From: Thermocrinis sp.
Lineage (GTDB): Bacteria > Aquificota > Aquificia > Aquificales > Aquificaceae
DNA length: 20,896 nt
NCBI GenBank assembly: GCA_022759285.1
Contig: JAEMPM010000090.1
Location: 1-20,896, forward strand
Direction of reading: 5' to 3'
Of the stretch, positions 1 through 5,835 are shown piece after piece. A program made the translations under genes and the position numbers. Each line of letters starts with the position of its first letter. Positions within the stretch are counted from its first letter, which is position 1. The notes beneath the pieces are model-generated. The model searched no databases, had not been told where the DNA came from, and worked only from the letters and a program-made list of their open reading frames with translations.

Positions 1-142
1 CATGCTTTATAAATATAACACCTACATTGCCTCTCGCAGAGTATTTAGCTTTGTACAGTTCATAATCATGGTTAAGGTATCCTCTCAGCGAGGATGTCAA
101 CCTTTCAGGTTCATGAGCGTACATTACTTGTCTTGTCTCCAT
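1..142 (-). CDS. partial hypothetical protein, runs off left edge
   Basis: A minus-strand frame opens at ATG 142-140 and stays open to base 1, giving about 47 residues that begin METRQVMYAHEPERL and continue past the window. Codon choice (AGG, AGA, ATA, TAC) and the alternation of charged and hydrophobic residues resemble the other genes here. There is no ribosome binding site. A TACGCT hexamer ends 7 bases before the ATG, like the possible leaderless promoters elsewhere in the window. Two small perfect hairpins and a longer inverted repeat (68-76 with 173-181) lie in the same stretch, so a structured RNA is an alternative. I do not recognise the protein. The plus-strand 70-residue frame over the same bases looks like a shadow. 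Confidence 0.4.
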   Translation of the reverse strand, partial: METRQVMYAHEPERLTSSLRGYLNHDYELYKAKYSARGNVGVIFIKH

Positions 143-227
143 ATTTCTAAGCGTATCAGAACTGTTTCATATCTTAACCATCAGCCAGCTCAGCCTATGA
201 ATGCCAAAAGTTGACATTTTCCTGCCA

Positions 228-240
228 AGCTTGTAAACCT
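228..240 (+). repeat. left target-site duplication of the element
   Basis: AGCTTGTAAACCT, identical to 549-561. Its core CTTGTAAAC (230-238) is the 9-bp duplication if the element begins at CTGA (239). Confidence 0.8.
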
Positions 241-257
241 GAGGTTGTTCTAAAAAT
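239..257 (+). repeat. left terminal inverted repeat
   Basis: CTGAGGTTGTTCTAAAAAT. It pairs with 532-550 with a single mismatch (T at 245 against the position complementary to C in the right copy). Confidence 0.85.
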
Positions 258-368
258 ACAAACCTTATCGGAAAGTTTCCGGAAAGTGATACGCTTTTTC
301 TTATGCAAAGCTTTCAGAGCTTGCCGGATACCCGTTGTGGGGCCAATGGAAGGAACCCTGAAGACGGG

Positions 369-386
369 AAGGATTTTAAAATCCTT
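369..386. repeat. 18-bp perfect palindrome inside the element
   Basis: AAGGATTTTAAAATCCTT reads the same on both strands. It lies near the middle of the miniature element, and two further outer pairs form after one mismatch. It would make a cruciform or hairpin; no function is assigned. Confidence 0.75.
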
Positions 387-497
387 GCCATTGTCCAGCA
401 GGTTCTGAAGGTAGCCCTCCTCTTCCCTGTTCTTGAGAGGAAAGTGCTCCTCTCCTCCCGCAAGGGAGCGTGGGACAGGGTGAGGGAAGGGTTAGTT

Positions 498-537
498 CCC
501 TTAGAGGCTGGGGGGACGATCCCAACAAGGGATTTTT
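498..537 (+). terminator. terminator-like hairpin at the right end of the element
   Basis: CCCTT (498-502) can pair with AAGGG (527-531). Inside it GGG can pair with CCC (521-523), and the stem is followed by ATTTTT contributed by the right inverted repeat. On the plus strand this resembles a weak intrinsic terminator that would shield queF from upstream reading. The T run is only five bases and the stem is interrupted, so this is tentative. Confidence 0.25.
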
Positions 538-550
538 AGAACAGCCTCAG
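532..550 (-). repeat. right terminal inverted repeat
   Basis: ATTTTTAGAACAGCCTCAG, the inverted copy of 239-257 with 18 of 19 matches. Confidence 0.85.
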
Positions 551-561
551 CTTGTAAACCT
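549..561 (+). repeat. right target-site duplication of the element
   Basis: AGCTTGTAAACCT, identical to 228-240. Only 22 bases separate it from the queF ATG, so the insertion split the queF upstream region. Confidence 0.8.
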
Positions 562-569
562 TCACGGAC

Positions 570-577
570 TATATTTT
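570..577 (+). promoter_or_regulatory. possible -10 element of queF
   Basis: TATATTTT precedes the queF ATG (584). Read as TATTTT (572-577) it ends six bases before the start codon; read as TATATT (570-575) it ends eight before. No -35 consensus and no ribosome binding site are seen. The matching -35 position would fall in the end of the inserted element. Confidence 0.3.
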
Positions 578-583
578 ATTAGT

Positions 584-961
584 ATGGAGAAAAAATACGG
601 TGAGTTGGCAATTGAACAAGCACAGTTGGAAGTTTGGGAAAATCCCTCTAAGGAGAGGGATTACCTTATAGAGATCACGTTTCCGGAGTTTTCTTGCCTT
701 TGTCCTCGCTCTGGCTACCCAGATTACGCCACCATAAAGATAAGGTACATCCCAGACCAGTATATAGTGGAGCTAAAGTCTTTGAAGCTCTGGCTAAACA
801 AGTTCAGAAACAGGTATATATCCCACGAGCAAGCTACCAACGAGATTTACCAAGCTCTATACGAAACCCTAAAGCCTAAGTTTTTGGAGGTGATAGGAGA
901 TTTCAATCCAAGGGGAAATGTGCATACTGTCATCAAGGTGAGGAGCGACGGGAACTATTGA
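584..961 (+). CDS. queF: NADPH-dependent 7-cyano-7-deazaguanine (preQ0) reductase
   Basis: QueF reduces the nitrile of preQ0 to the aminomethyl group of preQ1 in the queuosine tRNA-modification pathway, a four-electron reduction using two NADPH. The 125-residue product has the short single-domain form (YkvM type). Cys40 in SCLCPRSGYPD is the expected thioimide-forming nucleophile and Asp47 the catalytic acid. ELKSLKLWLNKFRNR (residues 63-77) is the QueF NADPH-binding motif. I chose ATG 584 because a longer in-frame start at 470 would run through the inserted element. No Shine-Dalgarno sequence is present. The last 29 bases overlap the convergent tgpA-like gene. No other queuosine genes are in the window. 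Confidence 0.93.
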   Translation: MEKKYGELAIEQAQLEVWENPSKERDYLIEITFPEFSCLCPRSGYPDYATIKIRYIPDQYIVELKSLKLWLNKFRNRYISHEQATNEIYQALYETLKPKFLEVIGDFNPRGNVHTVIKVRSDGNY

Positions 962-2861
962 GCATATTCTTTAAAATTTTCAAAACTCTGTAACCTTCTC
1001 TGACTTCATCGGGATATACCCTGTAGTTGGAGTATTTATACCTTTGGTATAGTCTTACTATGTATTCTACGTACCTGTACTGTTCTTTGCCTTTAAACTT
1101 CTCTAAGAGCCTTTCGGGGCTGTCTTTGGAGTTTAATGTTTCTTGTAGCCTTCTGAAGAGGTTCTCTGGGGTTTTCTTTAACCTTCTGTAGAGGTAAAAG
1201 GGTAAGTAAAGCAAACCCAAGCCCAAGGCGTATAAGGATAGATACTTTAACACTACCACAAGGTTTTCTTTCTTGACGCTCCATCTTAGTCCTTTGCCAA
1301 AGGCTCTAAAGAGGCTTATCTGCTTTTCTGCGGAAAAACCCACCACATTGCTATACCAGAAGGAAACTAGGCTGTCCATTATCAAAGAGAAGGTTGATAT
1401 GTGTCTAAGGGCTGGGGACTGGTAGGGAGGGGTGGTATCCACCCTTACCCACTTTCCGTTAATGTAGGCCTCCACCCACACGTGAGCCATAGAGTTGGTA
1501 ATGATGTAGTAGTTTCCGTAGTTGTTCCAAATTGCTCCCTTAAAGCCTCCCACCACCCTCGCAGGCACACCCATAAGTCTAAGCAGTAGGGCGGTAGCGC
1601 TAGCGTAGTATTCACAGTTTCCCTTTTTGGAAACCAGCAAAAAGTATTCAAGGGGATCTCCTTCAAACTTTTCCAATTTAAGGGAGTAAGTGTACCCCTT
1701 GGAAAAGTGCTCAATTACCCTTTTTAGCTTTTCTTCATCGGTTTTCGCGTTGCGGGATAGTTCTTGTGCCAAGTTCCTTATGCCCTTCGGTACATCTTTT
1801 GGCACTTCAAGATAAGGCTCAAGGTTCTCATCCCAGTTTGGGGGTTCAAAAACAGAACTGGCGGTGTATCGGATGGGTCTGTTTATTGAAGTGGAAGTCC
1901 TAAAAACGCCACCGGGCGCAACAAAAACCTGAGCCTTTATACCTTCTAAAGAGCTTAAACTGTAGGGGTAATCCAAGGCAGGTAGGTAGTCATCGTAATG
2001 GGGCTCCAAAACTACTGTGTATTGCACATCTCCTGTCCCTTTTGGCAGAGGTTGTCTTCCCTTCAGGTTATTAACCCAGCGCCCATTTTGGTAGGTGTCA
2101 AAGACCTGAACCCTCCAGTAGGGATCCTTGAGCCCCTGACTTAGTCCATAGACCCTAAAGGCTAAGGTATTGTCCTGTTGGATTTCTCCCACCTTTCCCA
2201 AGGAAACTTCCCTTGCTATGCCCGTCTTTAGACCTTCGCTTCTGCCAAAAAGGTCCAGAATGGGAAACTGGCTTCTGGGAAGTCCCACAAAGAAAGGAAT
2301 GGCAAACAACAAAACAGAGATAAACAAAACTAAAGAGACCTTGGAGTAGTAAAAGAACACCTCCGCCCTCTGGTAATCCCTCTGGCTTTGCCTATAAGAG
2401 TTTATAAACACAAGGGAGGTAATGGAAAGAAAACTAAAGACCAGCAGAAAAAGCAGAAAGCTCAGAGATAGGTTGTGGAGGGTAGCCAAGGATATACAGA
2501 GCAAACTTAAAAGCAAAATCTGGTACATGTCCCTTGGCTTTTTTTCCTCAAGGAACTTTATGCCAAGGAGAATGAGAAGTAGATTTGAAAGAGGTCCCAC
2601 AAGGTTTTCAAGGCTGAGTTGAGAGCCAAAGTATAGAACCATTGCCACGCCAAAGATGTTTAGAAACAGTCGTCTTATAGGATAGGTGTGCTTGTAATCC
2701 ATGAAAAGGCCCACAAAGAGGAAGAAGAGGCATACCAAAATGTAAGAAACATTTGCCATACCCACCAAAGACAAAATGCCAACGATAGCCGATAGATAAA
2801 CCCATATTAGGGTAGATGCCCTTGAGCTTTCAAGCAATCTTTTTAAGATACTGGATCGCAT
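933..2861 (-). CDS. TgpA-type membrane protein with periplasmic transglutaminase-like domain
   Basis: The 642-residue protein starts with about seven membrane segments (roughly residues 18-190). An extracytoplasmic transglutaminase-like domain follows, with the papain-type triad Cys416 (KGNCEYYASA), His460 (SMAHVWVEAY) and Asp475 (WVRVDTTPP). A further membrane segment lies near 535-552, then a basic cytoplasmic tail. This is the DUF3488/TgpA plus transglutaminase architecture. In Pseudomonas TgpA the domain is exposed to the periplasm and the protein is essential, but its substrate is poorly defined; in many genomes it sits beside a MoxR ATPase and DUF58 gene, neither of which is here. The ATG overlaps the upstream HD gene by 32 bp, which suggests translational coupling as the last gene of the secD operon. 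The 3' end overlaps queF head to head. Confidence 0.88.
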   Translation of the reverse strand: MRSSILKRLLESSRASTLIWVYLSAIVGILSLVGMANVSYILVCLFFLFVGLFMDYKHTYPIRRLFLNIFGVAMVLYFGSQLSLENLVGPLSNLLLILLGIKFLEEKKPRDMYQILLLSLLCISLATLHNLSLSFLLFLLVFSFLSITSLVFINSYRQSQRDYQRAEVFFYYSKVSLVLFISVLLFAIPFFVGLPRSQFPILDLFGRSEGLKTGIAREVSLGKVGEIQQDNTLAFRVYGLSQGLKDPYWRVQVFDTYQNGRWVNNLKGRQPLPKGTGDVQYTVVLEPHYDDYLPALDYPYSLSSLEGIKAQVFVAPGGVFRTSTSINRPIRYTASSVFEPPNWDENLEPYLEVPKDVPKGIRNLAQELSRNAKTDEEKLKRVIEHFSKGYTYSLKLEKFEGDPLEYFLLVSKKGNCEYYASATALLLRLMGVPARVVGGFKGAIWNNYGNYYIITNSMAHVWVEAYINGKWVRVDTTPPYQSPALRHISTFSLIMDSLVSFWYSNVVGFSAEKQISLFRAFGKGLRWSVKKENLVVVLKYLSLYALGLGLLYLPFYLYRRLKKTPENLFRRLQETLNSKDSPERLLEKFKGKEQYRYVEYIVRLYQRYKYSNYRVYPDEVREGYRVLKILKNMLNSSRRSSP

Positions 2862-3948
2862 ACTCTTTTAACCTTGGCTCTATGTATATTCTGTATATTC
2901 GTACCTTGGGGAGGTTTCGCATGATCTGAGATACTTCCCTGAGTTCCTTTAACTCTGTGTCGTAGCTTATATAGGACTCCTCTTCTATAAGGTTCTTCTC
3001 TGCTATGTCAAACCTTATGTCCTTCTCATCAAACCTTTCTAAAAGATAGCTTTTGACCTGTTCAAACTCCTTTGGGTCCTCGCCTTCATAAACTTCTCTG
3101 AAATGTTCCCTCAAAAAGAGCCTCCTAACCAAAGGATTTTCCTTTTCTTTAAGGGCGAGGGCAATAAAGTGTGCGTCTGTAAGCTGATGGAACTCTTCTT
3201 TGGAAAAGAGCCCCCTCTCTATGTAGCTGTTTATAAGCTCCAGAAGGTGGATGTTGAGTATGCGTACCACCTTGTGGAAATAAACCTGCACGTACATAAA
3301 GAACCTACCTAAGAAAAAGCTCTCCAAGGCCCTCAGGGCGCTTTTATTGACGCACTTTCTGCCGTTTTGTCTTTCTAAGTGGTTCAAAATCCTACGGTAA
3401 TCAAAAAAACCATAAGAAGTTCCACAAAAGTACGCATCCCTTCTTAGGTAATCCATCCTATCCGCTCCTAGCTCCCCCGTTATTATGTGGGAAAGGGACC
3501 TTTCCTCCTCATCCTTTGGTTCTTTAAAGGCAAGGCGTGCTAAAAGTTCCACATCATCTTGAGAAAAGCCAAGGCTTTTTAACTCCTCTCCCAACTCTCC
3601 GAGAACAAGCTCTTTTCCTATGTGTTCGTGGCTTTTGTCCCCCAAAAGAACTTCAGTGGTGTGAGAAAAGGGTGGATGTCCCACATCGTGCAAAAGCCCT
3701 GCCAAACGTACGATCTCAAAAAGCCTTTGATCCTTGTAGCCAAGGCTTACATACATCTCCCCCGCCAAATTCATAACCCCAAGTGAGTGTTCAAAGCGAG
3801 TATGCTGGGCGGAGGGAAAAACCATGTGCGCAACTCCCAACTGCTTTACATACCTTAGCCTTTGAAAGACGAAGCTATCAATTATCTTTAACTCTTTGGG
3901 ATAGAGCCTTATGAACTGATAGATCGGGTCGGAGATGTCCTTAAACAT
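2830..3948 (-). CDS. HD-domain phosphohydrolase (dNTPase/SAMHD1-like family)
   Basis: A 372-residue soluble protein of the COG1078 HD family. The metal ligands are visible: His54 in TRFEHSLG, His87-Asp88 in GLLHDVGHPPFSH, and Asp163 in GADRMDYLRRD. The phrase FPSAQHTRFEHSLGV matches SAMHD1 and bacterial dGTP triphosphohydrolase relatives closely. The expected reaction is hydrolysis of nucleotides, plausibly dNTP to deoxynucleoside plus triphosphate, but substrates of this bacterial branch are mostly unproven. The ATG at 3948 overlaps the stop of the upstream gene by 8 bp, and the end overlaps the tgpA-like gene by 32 bp, so it is embedded in a coupled operon. With dut and guaB elsewhere in the window, nucleotide-pool control is a reasonable guess. 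Confidence 0.88.
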   Translation of the reverse strand: MFKDISDPIYQFIRLYPKELKIIDSFVFQRLRYVKQLGVAHMVFPSAQHTRFEHSLGVMNLAGEMYVSLGYKDQRLFEIVRLAGLLHDVGHPPFSHTTEVLLGDKSHEHIGKELVLGELGEELKSLGFSQDDVELLARLAFKEPKDEEERSLSHIITGELGADRMDYLRRDAYFCGTSYGFFDYRRILNHLERQNGRKCVNKSALRALESFFLGRFFMYVQVYFHKVVRILNIHLLELINSYIERGLFSKEEFHQLTDAHFIALALKEKENPLVRRLFLREHFREVYEGEDPKEFEQVKSYLLERFDEKDIRFDIAEKNLIEEESYISYDTELKELREVSQIMRNLPKVRIYRIYIEPRLKEYAIQYLKKIA

Positions 3949-4798
3949 TCAATCTTGGGCGCTCCCTTAAACACTCTTCTTTTAGGGTTATGTTCCAAGG
4001 TCCCTTGTGCATTAAGCGTTTGTAAAGCTTTGTTATAGTGTCCTTTAAATACCCCCAAAAACCTTTCCCCTTCGTTCGCTTTACAAACTCCACCTTGACC
4101 TTTTCCACCTTTTTTCCTTTTTGACATCTTCTCCAGTTGTTCTCCAAGCTCTTTCTAAGTTTTTTTACATCAACTCCATAATACACATCGGGAAGATTCT
4201 TTGTTAGCTCTAGGGCTTCCCACCAATATTTGACACAATCTTGGATGGTTGTCCCTTTAATCGCCTTTTCAAGAACCTCAAAGAAGACTGCATCCTTCCT
4301 GAACCTTTCTTTCTGTAACTCCGAGTAATGCATATACTCCTCATAAAGCTCTTCGTTGAAGATATGAACACCTAGGTGGATGGCGTCTTGAGGGTCCCAT
4401 AGCCTATTGTAACCAAGCTTGTGGGCTATATTCCAATACTTAACTACCCTGTTTGAAAACCCGTAAAAATCCTCTAAATATTGCTCATACAGGCTTACAA
4501 AGAGCAGGTTATCTTCCTGTAGCTTGTAAATATCCTTCCCCACGTACGCATTCCCGTATATGTCAGTGATCTTAAGGAGGTTTAGCTCCACCAAGATATC
4601 CTTCCATTGGTTTCTACTTGTCCTGAAGCTTCTGTAGGCACAACCCAAGAACTGATCCAAGCCAATTAAAAAATTCCCCTCCTTTTTTACAAGCTGGATG
4701 TAGCAAAGTAAATAAAGCAGTAATTCCCTTTTGCTTTGATCCTCCAGAACTTCTAAAAACAGGCTCTCAAGTCTGTCCCTTTCTCTTAACTCCAGCAC
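3941..4798 (-). CDS. uncharacterised soluble protein with basic C-terminus
   Basis: 285 residues from a GTG start (4798). I do not recognise the family. It has no signal peptide or membrane segment. The sequence is rich in Leu, Tyr, Trp, Glu and Lys and appears mainly helical. The last 70 residues are strongly basic (a Lys/Arg tail from KKLRKSLENNWRRCQKGKK onwards), which could bind nucleic acid or membranes. It lies 17 bp after the potassium channel gene and overlaps the HD gene by 8 bp, so it belongs to the same transcription unit. There is no Shine-Dalgarno sequence. TAAAAT at 4806-4811 ends seven bases before the GTG and could be a leaderless promoter. An alternative start is the next in-frame Met, but that would remove much of the conserved-looking N-terminus. 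Confidence 0.75.
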   Translation of the reverse strand: MLELRERDRLESLFLEVLEDQSKRELLLYLLCYIQLVKKEGNFLIGLDQFLGCAYRSFRTSRNQWKDILVELNLLKITDIYGNAYVGKDIYKLQEDNLLFVSLYEQYLEDFYGFSNRVVKYWNIAHKLGYNRLWDPQDAIHLGVHIFNEELYEEYMHYSELQKERFRKDAVFFEVLEKAIKGTTIQDCVKYWWEALELTKNLPDVYYGVDVKKLRKSLENNWRRCQKGKKVEKVKVEFVKRTKGKGFWGYLKDTITKLYKRLMHKGPWNITLKEECLRERPRLNV

Positions 4799-4805
4799 AG
4801 AGTTA

Positions 4806-4811
4806 ATTTTA
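4806..4811 (-). promoter_or_regulatory. possible internal -10 element
   Basis: TAAAAT on the minus strand, five of six matches to TATAAT, ends seven bases before the GTG of the uncharacterised gene. No -35 box is clear. It is supported only by its position, which matches the pattern at other starts in this window. Confidence 0.25.
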
Positions 4812-4815
4812 ACCC

Positions 4816-5823
4816 TTATATGGCTAACTTGCCACCTACCACATCGTTTAGCAGGTCCAGTTTTCTCCTTTCACCAAACACGATAAGTATGTCCCCATCC
4901 TGAATTAGGGTAGAGGGTCCTGGGTTGAACAGCATCTCTCCAGTTTTTCTCTTTATGGCAAGAATTACTACGTTTAACTTTGGTCTTATCTGACTTTGCT
5001 CTATGGTTTTCCCTACCAAGCTGGATGTCTCTGAGACCTTAACCTCCTCTATTTCCAAGTCCGAGAGTACTTCCGGATAGGCCACATCTATGAAATCTAC
5101 CACGTTTGGTTTTAAGACAGACAGGGCGATCTTCCGCGCACCCGTATAATAGATGGAAAAGACTCTGTTTGCACCAACCTGATAAAGCTTTTTCTCCACA
5201 CCGTGCTCGTTTGCCCTACTTACTATGTATATATCAGGATTTAAACCTCTGGCGGTTATAACCACATAAAGGTTGATGGCATCCTCTCCAAGGGTAGTCA
5301 CAAGGTATTTAGCCCTTTTTATGCCTGCTTTAAGGAGGATTTCCTCTAAGGTTGCGTCCCCTTGGATGTGCAGAATATTCTTGCTCTGGAGTTCTTCTAT
5401 TTTTTCAGGATCCTTTTCTATAACTACCACTGGTAGTTCAGTACTTAGAAATTCATAAACATGCTTGCCAACCCTTCCAAAACCACACAGAATACAATGG
5501 TCTTTTAACTTGGCTATCTGTCCTTCCATCTTCTTTCCCGAAAAAATCTCCAATGTGGATGTTGCAATTATATCCCCAATTATGGAAAAGCTGTAAAAGA
5601 AAAAGCCCACACCGCTTATTGCAAGTATCATTGTAAAAACCATGCCAGCCTTAGAAAGAGGAACGTGTTCCTCGTAACCTATGGTTGTTAGAGTAATAAC
5701 CGTCATAAATAGAGCATCAAGGAAAGAAGCACCTTCTATGATCATGTAGCCAGCAGTTCCGCCAAGAACCAAGATTGAGAGAAAGAGCAGACTAAATATT
5801 ATTTTTCTTTTGGTAGAACGCAT
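4816..5823 (-). CDS. two-TM potassium channel with TrkA-N/TrkA-C (RCK) regulatory domain
   Basis: 335 residues. TM1 is about 9-29, the pore helix and filter about 35-55, and TM2 about 60-83. An RCK domain then starts at ILCGFGRVGKHV (111-122), a Rossmann nucleotide-binding loop, with acidic Glu136 at the end of the second strand. A TrkA-C domain fills about 240-335 (NPGPSTLIQDGDILIVFGER). This is the MthK/Kch-like layout of a ligand-gated K+ channel, which works as a tetramer in the inner membrane. The filter reads TTIGYEEHVPLS (46-57), so the usual GYG is GYE. The gene starts 7 bp after secD. There is no Shine-Dalgarno sequence, but TATAAA ends six bases before the ATG. Confidence 0.9.
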   Translation of the reverse strand: MRSTKRKIIFSLLFLSILVLGGTAGYMIIEGASFLDALFMTVITLTTIGYEEHVPLSKAGMVFTMILAISGVGFFFYSFSIIGDIIATSTLEIFSGKKMEGQIAKLKDHCILCGFGRVGKHVYEFLSTELPVVVIEKDPEKIEELQSKNILHIQGDATLEEILLKAGIKRAKYLVTTLGEDAINLYVVITARGLNPDIYIVSRANEHGVEKKLYQVGANRVFSIYYTGARKIALSVLKPNVVDFIDVAYPEVLSDLEIEEVKVSETSSLVGKTIEQSQIRPKLNVVILAIKRKTGEMLFNPGPSTLIQDGDILIVFGERRKLDLLNDVVGGKLAI

Positions 5824-5829
5824 ACTATT

Positions 5830-5835
5830 TTTATA
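5830..5835 (-). promoter_or_regulatory. possible -10 element of the K+ channel gene
   Basis: TATAAA on the minus strand spans the secD stop codon and ends exactly six bases before the channel ATG (5823). If used, the transcript would begin at or next to the ATG. Confidence 0.35.

Larger units (their letters stand above)
239..550. mobile_element. MITE-like non-autonomous transposable element
   Basis: CTGAGGTTGTTCTAAAAAT at 239-257 is the inverted complement of 532-550 with 18 of 19 positions matching. The sequence AGCTTGTAAACCT occurs as an exact 13-bp direct repeat at 228-240 and 549-561, immediately outside and overlapping the ends. The boundaries are therefore ambiguous by two bases each side: a 312-bp element with 19-bp ends and a 9-bp duplication (230-238, 551-559), or a 308-bp element with 17-bp ends and a 13-bp duplication. 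Nothing inside is large enough to be a transposase, so it would have to be moved in trans. Ends beginning CTGA with a 9-bp duplication resemble the IS10/IS50 part of the IS4 superfamily; that assignment is inference. The insertion lies 33 bp upstream of the queF start. Confidence 0.85.

Noticed and set aside
150..190. Hammerhead-ribozyme-like CUGAUG followed by GAAAC on the minus strand
   Set aside because: The core lacks the A after CUGAUG, and the bases between the two boxes cannot form stem II.
2..214. 70-residue plus-strand frame
   Set aside because: Cys/Ser/Arg-rich with no family character; the minus-strand frame over the same bases looks more like a gene.
211..239. TTGACA (211-216) as the original -35 box of queF
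   Set aside because: The hexamer 17 bases on (TAAACC) is a poor -10, and in the restored empty site TATATT would be too far away.
470..583. N-terminal extension of queF from ATG 470
   Set aside because: It would be encoded by the inserted element and its flank; QueF proteins of this type begin at about the chosen ATG.
1..583. CRISPR array or other tandem array in the left non-coding stretch
   Set aside because: The only repeats are the paired ends and target duplication of a single element; there are no regularly spaced repeats.
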